From positions 6,582,001 through 6,646,000 of the forward strand of contig CM036628.1 of assembly GCA_020746105.1 (NCBI GenBank): DNA of 64,000 nt. Reading direction: 5' to 3'. A program made the translations under genes and the position numbers. The notes below the pieces were generated by a model, which saw only the letters and a list, made by a program, of their open reading frames with translations, was not told where the DNA came from and searched no databases. The DNA comes from Trogon surrucura (Eukaryota; Chordata; Aves; Trogoniformes; Trogonidae). Below, in pieces: positions 13,023 through 62,260 of the stretch. The first letter of the stretch is position 1; every line of letters begins with the position of its first letter.

Positions 13023-16000
13023 TCCAGAATGAAAGCTTCTTAGCTGGAAGATTCGTAAGAATAAATATTTTAACTAATCCTAAAGTTCCAAATTGTTCTA
13101 TCCATATTGAAAAAAATAGGCAAAATGCCACTTTTGTTCAGCAGCACGTTGCAAAACCAGTTTTATGCTCAGGATTGTGGTTGGTCCACTTCTCTTTTCC
13201 TGAACCCCTTCTGAGGAATACAGCATTCGTCCAGAGTCCTTTCCAGGTCAGATTTAACTGCCTCAACCAAGCATCCCAGTTTCCCTCAGCCTGGGTTAAG
13301 AGAGCAGGCAGAGCGACACAGGGGCTAAAGTGCTGCAGTCACTTGAGGGAGGCATCCGGTGTTGCAACTGTGACTTCTGGAGAACCTAGTTAGGCTTTCC
13401 CATTTAAATCATAGCTGGCTCCAAACTTGTTCTCAGTGTGAGCAGAGTCAGCTGTGGTGCTTGAGCTTGACTCCCACAGAGCTCCATCCTGAAGGTGCTG
13501 AGCACTGCCAGCCTGCTCTGGAAGACATGGCAGCTCTGTTTGCCCACCAGATCCCAGCAAGCAGGTGCAGGAGCTAATAGGATCTTCCTTATATTTTGGT
13601 GTTGATGAAAACGGCCAAAAGGCAAGATTTCCTGCCGGATAAAGTTAAAGAATTAAAGATTCTCTGTTTCCTTTTGCTGTCATTCACAATAAAAAGCATA
13701 GAAAATTCTGTTTAAAATAGCTGAGCCTTTTGACTTAAAGGGTTTTCATGTCAAAGATTTAAGATGTCAGGTTTAAACATGACACTGATAGTATTAGGCA
13801 AAGTATGAGAGCAGATACTTGTAGTAACTGTCACTTTTTCTGACTGTTTATTAATGGCCTTTTGTGATTTATAGTGAATGTTGTGAAGGACCTTCATGTC
13901 CATTTATCACTCAAAGTACCACCTCTTTTCCATAATACCTACATATGTCATAATTAAGGGTGGATGCTGCTTAAAGATTTAGCTCTGATCTTAACGTAAG
14001 ATCCTTCATCTTTAATAGATTTAATACATTTTTTTTTAATCTATAAAGCAGTATATTATGTAACTGACAAAAATCAACAGCATTAGAAGAAGCTCATATT
14101 GGACAGAAATATAGAGAAGGTTTAGATTTTCACTGCAAATGGAGTTTTTCCCCCCATTTTAAAATAAATCGTAAGGAAGACACCTACGTTTCAGCATTCA
14201 GTTATATTAATATTTTACTAGACAGGTTTCTCCTTGTTCAAAAAACAAGTCATGTGTGCTGAAGTACATCTTTATATCTGTGAAAAGCTCTGGTGGTGTG
14301 CCATAAATTCATCATGTGCCTTTAGGAATACCTCTTTAAAAACTATTTCAGAGTAATTGCCCATTATTAATAATGATGGTTCCTTTTTACTGTTACGGCA
14401 GTGGCAGTGAAACGAAGAGTCTGGTTGTGGTTTTCACCAGTGTCTGTGTACTTCTGAGGCCCCTGTTATCCTACAACTTAAATCCAAGGAGTGTAAATAT
14501 GCTTGGAGTCTCACACTACTGTCTGTATTAAAAACAAAGAAGTAGTGCCAGAAATTGAATTATTTTGCCCATTAAATCCCAGAGAGATGCAGGAGTTTTC
14601 TAAAATGCCAGACCGGTGCTTTAACCATTGAATAGTCTTCCTTGGCAAAGGTGCAATAGTCGTCGTAGAGGTGGATTATTTGTTCCTTAATCATTGGAGT
14701 CCATGCCTATGAGCCCCACCATGCCTCCAGCACCAATCCTGCTCGTTTGTGCTTTGTACAGGGTGTAATGCATGGAGATTGCTACCAGTTTGTGAGCAGC
14801 TGAAGCTCATGTAGTAAAATACTACCCAGTTTGCTCTGATTGCACTCAGTTTTTCTCTCTGCCCTTTCCTATATTGCTTGTTTTACTTGTCGTGCTCCTG
14901 ACAGTAGCCACAGTTGGAGCCACGGGGGTGGCTTTAACAGACTGCAACAGGCTGTTTACCCTTCTCCGGCTTGCAGAGACTCCCATTCCCAGTTCAACCT
15001 CTTTGCTCTGGTCTGGAAGTGGTTATACTGCTGGTTTGCTCACAAGGGATTCCCCTGGAGAGTGAATCCTCAGACAGCTTCCTGAGCTGACGTGGTGACA
15101 CGTGTACATAGCACACGGGTGTGGGCGTCGGCGTGTGTGCTGTAAAGCTCTGGAAATCAGGATACGTCTTTTGGCACCTCTTCAAGCTTAGGGGTGTTGT
15201 TTTATACAGGGAAACAAACAACAAATCCAACTTTCTCACGTTTTCCGACTGTTCGGTTGCTCAGGAGGGTAAAATTAGCTTTCCTCAGATAGCAGATGAG
15301 ACTGAAAATGTTGAGGATTTGGAGGTGTCATGTGGATCCATCTGCACCAGTGTGCTTTGGTCCCGTAGCTCCCAGTTCTCTTCCCACAGGGCTCCGTAAG
15401 CTGGATTCTGTTTTCAGTTACAACTGACGCAGAACTAAGTTACAATGAGCAGGGTGGTTAATTTACAGTATTAGGTGTCCAAGTTTCTACCATACATGAA
15501 TGAGAAAAAAGCTAACACTTTGTTTTTAGAGGTTCACTTTGGAATTTTTTTATCGTGACCATGCTTGAACTTTTTGCTAAGTAAAATGAAAGGGCAAATA
15601 AGTGACTCATTAAAACACATTTTATGTTAATTTCAAATTATAAACAGTAGAGGGGCGAATAGGTACTTTCACAGAAGATTCATGAGGTGTACTGAAAGAT
15701 GCAGTATTCCACTTTTCCTTTGTGGAAAATAAATAAGTTTCTATCTATCGATACTCATATCTAGCTTGATTCAGTGGGGCAATACTGATATAATAAAATG
15801 GTTCCATTTACATCAAATGAGGCCCTTTGGAGTCTCATGGTAAGAGATAGCATTCTTCTTCCAGATGCCAGACAAACAGTAGCACGTCAGGGCATAGTAC
15901 AAATAATGCTCTCCGACACTTGAATCCATTCACTAAAATATTGTACATCAAAAAGACTACATACGTTGCATTCCCCGAATAATATCGTGCTCACAAAATT

Positions 16001-19000
16001 GTTTCCAAACTCTGAGGTGAGCAGGGTGATGCATGCACAAATCCTGGGTACAATATTGCTTTTAATATGCAAAATCCCCTTCTATTCCACGTCAAGTGTG
16101 TGTAAGAGTGCTGTGAAATTGGAAGGAGAGTGATTACCATACCAATAGTTTGGAAAGTTTTTTATGTGCACCGTTAGGGATGTGCCATTAAAATTCCTCC
16201 TCTCCTGTTTGTTTTTTTGTAATTCAGCAGTCAGTTTGATAGGTTACACCTTTTCTTTGCCGCAGGTGTGATAAAGAGTCTGAGCTTACTGTAGGCCAGG
16301 AATAAAATCCAGAAAAGGGTCAGAATGGGGCAGTGGAGACTGTACTGTGGTTAAAGTCACATTGCAGATGTATATGCACAGTTCCACCTAGGATTGGTGG
16401 CTGATGTAATTCTTTATTGGAAGGCTTTGACCTTGTTATGGATTCTTGGCAGCTTTTCCCCACTCTATTCATTACTAATGCAAGCTGTCAATCACTTTAG
16501 TTCTGCTTTGACATAGACTGTGGCTCATAGGAGTTAGCTCTGTCATTCTTTTTATTTCTTTCATCTTTACTATCCTTTTTTATGGTCTTTAAAGCTGGAA
16601 ATATAAAAGGGTTATATGTATATGAAAAAAATCTGTTTCGGTAACTCTATCAACCTTGTTATAAACAGTCTTTGATTAAAACAGTTACTTTTGAACACAG
16701 TAAAATGAGAATGTGGCTTTTTACATACAACATCTTGTAAATTGCCCTCCCCTTCAAAATAAATCAGAACTCCTGTTTGCATTACGGTGTTGACGATTGA
16801 TACAGGCAGATCAGCTGCCACATCCTGAATAACATATTAGAGAGGTTTTCCCTTTCCATGTGTTTTGACATGAGAGAGCCATCGTAAGTGATGTCTTACT
16901 ACGCGTGCTAAGTAACAATTTCCACACCTTATTTCATTTCATTTACCTGGCTGCTGATTAATATTTTAAAAGAGCTTGGTGCACGTTTTCAGTTCCTGTG
17001 TCAACCCAATCTTTCAAAGTTTAGATATGAATCCTACCAGCCTGATGATAAATAATTTAATACTAACCAATGAACAGGCAGTGAACAAATCATTCAGAGC
17101 AATCCTTTAAAAAGCCATCTAATGGTGGTCATATATAAGTTTGAAGATATAGATATGAACAGTTTATTATAAAAAAAATGGCAGCTATGTTTCATATTAG
17201 AAGAGATTACTTCCTGATAATGGTGTAAGAATAGAAGAGAAATAAAACTTCGTTATTGAACAATTATGGTATTAAAGTCTGACACTAAATATTAATCTGC
17301 TAGGTGCTTCTCTATTATTATCTGCTGGAATAATGAAGCAGCCCTTTTTGAACATCTGCAGAGAATTCAGAGAGCCCAGTAACTCCTAGCAATGCTCCTC
17401 AGGTTCACAGTTTTTCTGTAGAAATAGGCTCTGGAGGAGAGACTGGGCTAACTTCTAAAAAGCTGAAGCCAGTTTGTTCCTCTGTCTCTGTTCTCAGAAT
17501 AAAGTGTAGTGAGTGAGAGAACAACAGTATCCCCACAAGAGTGACTATTACTGTTTGCTCTGGTAGGTGCTGTAGTGTGGTTGTAGTGCACAAAAGACTT
17601 ACTCAGAGCTGGGTGCCCACTTTCCAGTGCCTTGTGCAATCAGTCTTTGTTCTGAGGAATTTGCATTTTAAATCGACGAGACAGATTAAGGATAGGCAGT
17701 GCAGCCTCTCTTTTACTGATGCACAGGTGTATTTTCTTCTCAGACACAAAGCTAAATTCATCCAAGTCCCAATCCAATGCCTCAACAGAAAGATGAACCA
17801 CTCTGTCAAGTCTGTAGTCACTTTTCCAGCATAGACCTGCCCCTTTCCAAATTTCATTGGCTGAGTTTTCCTTAAAAATAGACCTGTGCAGTTGACTCAC
17901 TGGTCAGTTCCCATCTACAATTTCCCACTGCCCAGCAGTGCTCTGCTTTCCCCAAGTTTACATTTTGATCTCTGGGCAGAGCAATGGAACAAGTGGCCAA
18001 TTCATTGCTACCCTAAAAAGGAGGGGTTGGAATGAATAAACCTATTGTTGGAGAGCACCGTCTATTTGCCAAACTCTCCTCACAGCAATTAACATGACTA
18101 CCTCTAATTGGTGAAAAGTTCAGGGAGATAGCTAAGGACTTGTTATGAATTTTTTTTTCCTTGATGAGTTTTACTGCAGTAGGCAGAATTATAGGACCTT
18201 TGTTTACATACCTATTTACAGGGTAAAAAGTTTATTTTTCATATTAGAGGTTAACGAGTTTTAGTATTTCACATTATCGTTGTTGTAACTACCAGGTTTA
18301 ATCTTGAAAATCACTCATTGCAACAGCAGAGTAAATGATGTGTTGAAGATAATATAACAGTCTAGATGACATCGGCAACACAAAAGTGTAAGCCACATGT
18401 TGGGCCTTCAGTTCTCCAGGCAGCATAATAATCCAGACACATAATAATGCCAATTGGCTTTGGAAAAACATCCAGTGAGTTAGAAAACAGACAAGCTGCA
18501 GGGAGACATTCAAAAGTAGGCAGATCACCCATAGCGGTGAGCAGCACTGAGACACAGATGGCTGCAGTGTGTTGAGCTTGATGCAGTTCCTCACCAGGAG
18601 TCATCAGCAGCCACACACTTGCAAGTCTCAGCTGCTCGTACTTAAGCTTGAGCTCAACATAAGCTGAAAACCACTGGCAGGTACTGGTGATACTGTTTAT
18701 CCTCTCCTTCAAGACATCTCTCATCTCCTGCTTTGTGCCCCCCCTGTGTACAATCGTTCTGCTGAGCAGCAAGGGACAGGAGAGGTGATGGGAGATGGGT
18801 GAAAGTGCTGCTCAGGAGCTTCCTTCCAAGTTGCTTCCAGATGTGCAGGTCTCTTCTGACTGATTGTTTGATAGCAGGGAGGAGACCAGCTTACCAGTCT
18901 GCAGGCAACTGGAGACATCATCATGGTTCTCCTCCCGCCTGCAGTATGGGTGTCACTCCAGCGTCTGTCCATGGCACAGGAGAAGCTACTTCGGACAGAG

Positions 19001-22000
19001 TGAGCAGACACTGATCTAAGTAAGGGGGATCTTTGCTGTGTTTTTCCTCCCAGATAGCACAGCTTCTGGGTCAGGGCGGAGCGTGTGTGACTGCCCTGCG
19101 ACATTCAGCTCAAGTGCTGAGCACAGGGCTTTGAAGATGGGGAGAGCACCGTTAAAAGTGGGGCAAAACTGATGTTTCCATTAACTGTAAAGAAGCCTCG
19201 CACTTAGCGAATGTGACAGGCCTGCACCAAGTGTGAGGATGACTGCAATACCTCTAATGTTTGCTTTGTGTGTTTGGATTGCAAGCTCTTTGGCCCACAG
19301 ACTGTGTCTCGTCATGTATTTACACAGATCCCAGCACAGCAGGTCACTGGTCTCAGTAGGGGCCTCCAATCTCAAGTGATAATAATGAACTGGCTTTCTT
19401 CTAAGTGTTATTTACCCAAACAATACTGTGTTCCATTGTGCAGCATTGTTTTTATTAATTTTTTTTTTTCCACTTCAAATGGAATACAAACATTGTCCAG
19501 CCAAATGCTGAGGAACAATATGAATGCTCATCTCCTGCTGGGAAATAAAAATTCAAGAGTTTCAAATACCAGCGCTTCCTGCTCCCTTTAGTCACTTTGA
19601 GGACTTATGTCTGATGATAAAATGCTTTAAATCCATTTTAAACCTTGTCCAGGCTGACATTCCTTGTCTGGATCTTAGCAACACAACAAAGCTTGCTTTG
19701 AAAGTCTCCGAGAGAGGCAGCCCCCAGTTCATATAGTTGATACTATGTGAAGAAGCCAAATTTATTTGTGCAATGGCTGCTTGAATGCACATTTGCAGAA
19801 TCCATCCCAGCATCTTTTAAAACATGTGATTTAAGTTTAAAGATAACTTAAGGGGAAAAAAACCAATAGAAGATAACCCAGAGTCTCTCCACTGAACTTG
19901 TTTTGTTGGAAGCAGAGATTTTTTTTCCATGAACTTGTATGTGAAAGGTCTATGTTTTTCTTATGTTCTGCTGAACAGCATTATTAGAAGTTGGTTGGGC
20001 ATGTAGCTATGTGCAGGATCTCTCTATCTTTAGTGTGCTGAGATGCTAGGAAAGGCATTTTGGGTCTTATCTGATTGTTTTGCAAAGCATACAAATGCTT
20101 CTACTTTAAAACTGTAGATCAGCAATGATGCCTTCAGCATGAAACCGCCCAATGTAGCCAAGGCATAATTTTATTATCCCAGATGAAAGACAAGTATGAC
20201 TTCATTGTGTTTTGTAGAAAAACATTATTTTGAGTCTGTCTGGTTCCTTCAAGCTTGCTGAGCTGCGTTATTCAGTAATGTTTGGCGCGTGATAACTTTT
20301 TCTGAGACTGGCATGCAGAAAGAAAGAAAATAAGGCCAGGTTGGAGCTGTCGTCTATTTCTATGGTTTTATTCTGCCTGTTGAGTTCTTTGACAGACAGT
20401 TGCAGTCTGCTACAGTACAACTCCAGTTGTTTGGTGTAAGCGCATCCCAGCTACAGTGTCAGTTCTCTTCCAGAGTGCTAAAAGACGTGGTTGTGTTTAA
20501 AGGCTAGAAGGGCCTGGCCTTAGCTGCTGGGACACTGGCTTTTCCTTCTTTGATCTATTATAAGAGGTGATAGTCTTTAAATCCGTTATCTTAATGAGAG
20601 CAAACTTGCCAGCACTGACAAGGGAGTGTTTTCTCAGGCAGATCTGGGCATAAACCGCCCAAGGCAAGAAGCTTTGTCACTGCAGCAGTCTGGTGCAGGT
20701 GTATGTGCCCTGCCCTGCTGCAAAGGTGCGTTAATTCCCCACAGGAACGGGGCCACGGGGGACGTGGCTGATGTCCCAGCAGGTGGGTGCAGCCCCGGGC
20801 CCTGATGCTCTCTGCAGGACCAGCGTATGCCAGGCAGCCGCACGCCCGGTCCTGAGCTCTCTAGAGAGGCCGCTGAGGGTTAAACGTCTTCACAGCCAGC
20901 TCTCCACTAGGGTTGTGGGAGCTGGAGTTTTCGGCAAGAATGGAAAGTTGATATTGCCTTGTTGGCTTCCACTTTGGGGCGAAAAGAGAATTCAAACGGA
21001 TGAAGCTCACAGATACAGAGAAGTCATTTCTAAATTACAACTCCATTATTCTGGTAAATAGCATTTCTTTCAAGACTGATCTTTTGTTTTGGTATTTTAG
21101 AATGGGATTGGCACATTTGTCTCCTCAGTTTGGGAATCATTTTTTTCTTATTCTTTCGTCTTGGAAACAGTTGTAATGAAGTAGGAAAACTCATTTTTCA
21201 TCTACTTTTTGTGGGCTTTTTCATACAGAAAATATAAGATGAAGCTTACAAGGTGCTGAATTGAAAGGCAGACTCCCCTACAAACGCATTCAAATTTTTG
21301 TCCACTGTTCTGTTTCATTGTTTACTGTATCTCCCTACACTTCATTGAGCTTCACTGAAAAGGAGGGATAACGAAAGAAAAACAATTTCTGAAGTGGTTT
21401 CCGAAAACAGTATCAGTAAATACAAAGTGTAAGATACTTTTTTTTTTTAATTCAGCGATGTTTACTTTTCCCTATTACTTTTGGAAAGGCTGACTTTTTT
21501 AGAAAATTTTGTTCTTTTGATTTACCTGTTAGTCTACTTGAATTTTTTTTAAGTAGCTCTACTTCAGTCAGTTGAGTGAAGAGCTTTTAGAAGAAATTAA
21601 AAAAAAAGTATATGCACTTAATGAGCAACAAAGTTAGTGATCTGCAGCAGTTACCCAAGTGCGTAATTTTGTTTCATTAATGCACCCTTAAGCACCAAGC
21701 TGGTTTTGTCAATGGGCACTGCAGGGCCATTGCGATGCTCAAAGAGACAGTTAACGTTACCAGCCGTGGTGTAAGGGATGGGTTTACCAACAAGGAGAGA
21801 GAGAGAAAGTACCTTAGCATAAGAAGAAAATTAAAGATCATCTGTTATTGTTGCAAAAGCCAATGGCAACACTTGTAAAGACTCTAGTGGAGCAGGGTCA
21901 CCCTTCAGTTTTTTTCTGACTTTTCCAACTTCCAGTTTCTTGGTTACTATTTGGTTTTTTAAGAGGAAAACTTGTTCCACGTAGCACTTCAATTTGAAAG

Positions 22001-23086
22001 GGGAAGGAGGGCATGTACCTGGCTTACTTGAATCCTTCTCAGAGGAAAGTAGAAAAACAGACAGCAGAAATGAAGGCAAAGCTGCATTATAACTTCTAGG
22101 CATCTTTGGATCACTCGATACAGGACACACAGAGCGTATGATATATTAAGGTGAGGTATTGAATATCCATAAAGGAGTACTAGCAAATGGTGTCAATTTT
22201 CAAACACTTTGCTTTGTCAGCTTCATAAATATAAAATCAATCATCAAAAAGTCTCTGTATAGATCGGCTGAGGAGACATAAAACCTTATGGTTATCTCCC
22301 TGGCAAAAAAGTTAGAATTAAAGATGAGTTTATAAAGACTCAGCCTGGCAGAATTCTGTAGTGCTAAAAACTGGGGTCATTCAACCTCTCAGTTTAGAAA
22401 TAAGGGAGGGAAAACAATGACACCCAGTGCGCTGCTAATAAATACATCTTGGAGGACAGTTGAACACGCAGAAAAATAGATTTTGCAGAGAGGTTTATTT
22501 TCAGCATGAATGCCATTTTCTCACCACATTATCATAAACATGAGAGAAAAAACAGCTAAAAAAAAATAAATTCTTGGGCAGTCCCTGGAGACTTGTCAAA
22601 ATTGTGTAGTTTTTGCATGCTGCAGTGTAAAAGTATTCATTAAAATTAATTTTTAAAGTGCCCTGTCCAATATTACTTGCCTGACGTCCTTCCTGTGGTC
22701 ATAAATTATAAATGAACCAGCAAAAAAATGAAGAAACCGTGATTCCATCAATGAATTATTTAAGTGTGATTGTTAGTTTTTGCAATCGTTGGGCTAATAA
22801 GCTTAGGCTTGTGACACTGAAGTGTTTCTCAGTTGAGGGTGATGATGGTGGTAATATTATTATCACCATTATCAGCGTGTCCTGTGAAGCAGAAACCCAG
22901 TGGGCCCCTTTGGTGGCTACGTGGTGGCAGGGCCACTGGCCCTTTCATTCGGTCCGTACTGCAGGAGAGGGAGCCGACAGCAAGGAAAGTCGGTGTGACC
23001 AGGGTCCACAGGGTGGCTCCCCGCAAGGAAACGCTTTTTTAAAGACAAGCAGCACACGCTTACACGAGGTCGTCTTTTCCCCACAG
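13023..23086 (+). other. Upstream AFF2 intron, second part: no exon recognised
   Basis: Mostly AT-rich non-coding sequence. The longest open frames are two overlapping minus-strand frames, 18362-18772 (136 codons) and 18721-19104 (127 codons), in a slightly G+C-richer patch. Neither shows a family motif, a Kozak-like context I would trust or a splice structure. No tandem repeats or CR1 copies were seen. The last 20 nt form the acceptor of the first exon in the window. Confidence 0.55.
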
Positions 23087-58289
<35,203 letters not shown>

Positions 58290-58699
58290 TCACTGCTGCC
58301 CTGTTCATAACATCCCCATTCTTCTACCTCTACCAGCGCAGAGACGATCACTGGTGGAACTCCACTCATTTCTGGAAGTTTATTCATGTAACTTCATTTT
58401 TATTGCCTTTTTTAATATCCTATCTATTGGAAGTAGAAGTCACCATAAATGGAACTTATGACTCAAGAGCAGTATGTGTTGTACCATCTAATCATTTTCG
58501 ACAATTTTCTATGCCTTGTGTCTCCTGGATCCTGCCATCCTTACGTGCTTTATGGAACGGTACATTCCCTGCAGTATTGTTTTAAGTCCATGCTGCCTTC
58601 AAGTGAAAACAAAAAAGCACTTTGAGAAGATATGGATTCCTGAGAAATAGTACAAAGCGTCTTAAATATTCGAGGGTATATATGAGAAGTCCCTTCTGA

Positions 58700-58705
58700 A
58701 ATAAA
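58700..58705 (+). promoter_or_regulatory. Candidate polyadenylation signal AATAAA, most proximal
   Basis: Canonical AATAAA about 410 nt after the AFF2 stop codon. The next 40 nt are not notably GU-rich, so it may be silent or used weakly. Confidence 0.3.
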
Positions 58706-59394
58706 TTAGTAGAAGTTATAGCTAGTCATACAAAATCGTCTTCTGAACCTGAACCAAGCCTTTTAATGCTCAGTTCTGGCATCATTACCTGACACAGTAC
58801 ATTCCTAAGATTTCATTCTTCGTATAAGTTTAATCTCTAAAAGAGAACATTGAATATCTTACAGGTACATAATGTAAGATCACCAAAGGTGTTAAGAGGT
58901 AAAAGATTGAAGGAATGCCTCATTAAAGAATGATGACCCACTATGCAATGAGGTTTTGATATTCCATTCTTCCTGTTTATTGTTGGCTTAATAATTTCAG
59001 TAGGCAGCAGAATTTATTGCAGTTTTTAGGCAACTGGCTTTCGTAGTCTTATCTACCATTCCTATACTAAATCTGTGAATTTTCTTTCAGTTTTACTGTC
59101 TAGTCTCAAACAAATGCTCATCCAAGATTTTCCTTCATAGAACAATCTCTCCTTGCATAGTGACTCAGTGAAAGCAGATTTTAACAGGACCGCTACACTC
59201 TAAGCATTGATATTGTATGTAAAAGTCCGTTAATAAGTGTATGCAGATTCTTCATGAAACTCTCTAGAAGTTTAACTAACCAGCTACTGTTGAAACGTAA
59301 TTACATGTGGCATCAATTTTCACCTGTTTTGTTCATTTCGGAGCATTAGAAGCGAACAGTATTATCTTGCTATCTTGAAAACAATGTCAAATTA

Positions 59395-59400
59395 AATAAA
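59395..59400 (+). promoter_or_regulatory. Candidate polyadenylation signal, overlapping ATTAAA/AATAAA
   Basis: ATTAAATAAA at 59391-59400 contains ATTAAA overlapping AATAAA, about 1.1 kb after the stop codon. Confidence 0.3.
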
Positions 59401-59812
59401 ATCACCAGATTTACCCAAAAGCAATATAACATTTGTTTAATAATGGCCATGAATACTTCAGTCAGAATACCTATTTTCCAAGCTCTGCATCTGTTTACCC
59501 ATGCTATCATGTTTTGGACCATTCCTCTAATGCGTGAATAATAATGAGACAATTCAGCTAGAATTTCAAAGCAATTGTGAATAAATTACACCATTTCACA
59601 TTTGCTCTTTCCTCTTCTTTTTTCTCCTGCTATAAACTGCACTGTTCTTCTGGTGCCACTGCTAGAAGCGCTGGTGCATGAAACAAAACAAAATGAATTT
59701 ATATCAATAATTCACAAGACTTTAAATGGTCTCATCTCTTTCTTGATATAGCGCCTGCATACCTTACTGAACTGTAAATTCTATTTCTATAAACAGAAAA
59801 TGCTCATAGCAA

Positions 59813-59820
59813 TGTAAATA
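59813..59820 (+). promoter_or_regulatory. Pumilio-type motif TGTAAATA in putative 3' UTR
   Basis: Exact match to the UGUANAUA Pumilio recognition element, about 1.5 kb past the stop codon. One such octamer is expected by chance in a few kilobases of AT-rich DNA. Confidence 0.25.
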
Positions 59821-60484
59821 TTATTCTGTCTCATCTCATTGAAATAATACAATATGTGTATTAAATGCCATCCAGATATTAGTTAATTGCAATTACCTTC
59901 TGCTATATAATTCTGTATATCCTTTAATCTGGTGAGTTATTGGATTCTACTCACTGGGTTGTAACTGGATAAATAGGACAAATTTGCATTTAAAAGGTTC
60001 AGACTGTTAGGATTTTTAGAGCAGGCCTTGGATATTTGCAATAAGAGCAGTTTAAGGACTCTGCCCAATGCACATTTAAGACAAATATTACTGTAGCTGT
60101 TGTATATTAGTTCCCTATAGTACTGCCTTTTCTTGAAAATCAATAATTCCTAATATTTTGTTCCACAAGACTGTATTGTAGATGTAACCAAGGTGCATCA
60201 TTAGAGAAATCATCCAGTTCAGGGTTGTCTGCGAAGGCCATTTGCAGAACATGCCTATCCTGCCCTGTCTGCACATTCCCGTTCCTGAAGTGGTCGATAC
60301 ACCCTTATCTGTTCTCTGAGGGTTTCGGTAACAGGACTGAAATGTGAATCTGGCAGCATTTGTCACGCTGATTCTGGCCTCAGTAGCCAATGAAAAAAAA
60401 ACACAGCAGCAAGAACTATTCAGAAATGTAGATGAAAGGTGGTTGCTGGGTTTTTTAAAAGAAAAAGAAAACACTCGAAGTATG

Positions 60485-60500
60485 TTATTTATTTATTTTT
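60485..60500 (+). promoter_or_regulatory. AU-rich element (overlapping TTATTTATT nonamers) in putative 3' UTR
   Basis: TTATTTATTTATTTTT contains two overlapping UUAUUUAUU-type nonamers, the core of class II AU-rich elements bound by mRNA decay and stability proteins. It is functional only if the transcript reaches this point. Confidence 0.35.
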
Positions 60501-62254
60501 TTAACAGGGTGAGTAGCATTGGATGGTTTTGTCATAAGCCTGAGTTTTCCACTATTTTATAAGATCTCACTAATGAGATTCAGCAACTATTTAGTCTAAT
60601 GAACTACATTGTCATCACTTGTTCTTTTAACGTAGACTGAAATCCTAGACTTCCATGCATTTTTGAAGGATAGATATGTCTTGAAATACAATCTTCAGAC
60701 AAGACTGTTCAAAGACTTAGCTGCAGTCATTCGGTGAAGGCAACGTATTATCTTTTCCCCTGTTGCTTGCAGTAAACAGACTCCTATCTCTGAATTTACC
60801 CGGTGTTCACAATCTTTTACTTAAACAGCTTAAGGAATTAGCCCACCTGATTTTGTATCCTGTGACTTAGTGTGAAATGCATGCTGAATCAATGGCGTGA
60901 TTATAATAAGTCCAGCAGTCAAGTCTAGGATCACAAGCCAACTTACTATTTAGCAGTCTTGTTTCAAAAGCAGCTTAGAAACAAATTAAATATGGAGAGT
61001 GAATTACCATCTTATCCCTGGGGATGATGCTTCTTTTGGGTTAGTTATTAAGGATTATTGCACTTTTACAGGCACTATATTCATCTCATTTCAAATGCCA
61101 ACATGTCATCTTTGTGCAATCATTTTACCCCTGAAAACATTACTTCCAGCAGAGTTAATCAAATGAGATTGTTTGTTTGTTTCAGTCCACGGAGAAGCAG
61201 CACATGTTTGCTTGGGCATTTGGTATGTCTGCTCTTAGCACTGCCCACTTGAGGCATTCAAACTCATGGACCTAGCCTAAACGATTACAAGATTGGCTTT
61301 GAGGTTTTTTTTAAATAACCTTTTTTAGTTCTTGGATTGCCTTCTGGATGCTGAGCTTTGAAACTGATTTCGTGACACGTTTTCAGGCATGCCAAGAGCC
61401 AGAAATGACACGTTTGTTTTTAATAGTGATAAGCTGGGACTGTAATGTAATCTCCTAATTTTTACAGCTGGGCTTTAAGAAGGACACCAAACTTGATAAA
61501 AAAATTACCAGAGTTGGCAAGAGTGTCATTTGTGTCCCATGCTTCAGGAGCAATATCAGTAGTTCAGCAGTGGAAGGGAGTGTGCCAGTAAAGGGCTAAA
61601 CACAAGTGCATGGGAACTCCATGCATATGAAATCCGAGGGCAGCAAAGTCCTAAGTGCTCAAGCAAGACATTTACGTAGCACTTAACCTCCATGTCAAGA
61701 GCTGCGGCGGGTCTTAAGCATTTGACGATGTGCAGGCAGAATATCCTGCTCTGAGGGCAGTATCTCCAGCCATGTGATGTGTGTTGGGTCCTCGAGACCT
61801 CGAGAGCAGAGATCGAAGGGAAAGCCCGAGATGATCTGTCTGGTATGGGCCATGTTCCCCTAGACCATGTCCCATTGGTCGCTGATCCCAGCCAAGTTCC
61901 TTTGGTTCCTTTCAAAGAACAAATTGCTTTTCCCACACTTAGCAAGCTAACAGCGTAAACAGTCCACACTCCATTTGAATAGCTGGGTTTGGTCCAGTAT
62001 TTGTGCTTTTTATTTTATTTAATTTAATTTTATCTTTATTTTTTTAGTCATTTTTAGCTTACAGCCTTTTTGTTGATAGTGTTGGTGGCAACTTTCACAG
62101 CTTGCTGTTTAAGCCTAATTTCAGTTTTTCTCACATGGTCTTTAGACTTTCAATCATTTAAATAGTCTCTCTGTGAAAATATTGTCTGATTTATAAATGA
62201 CCTCCTTTGAAAGACAGAGACAGGTCTGTTGACCCATGTGGGGTTTTCTTTAAG

Positions 62255-62260
62255 AATAAA
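62255..62260 (+). promoter_or_regulatory. Candidate distal polyadenylation signal AATAAA
   Basis: AATAAA about 4 kb after the stop codon, followed by a T/C-rich segment. It would fit a long AFF2 3' UTR. Another AATAAA is at 63192. Confidence 0.3.
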
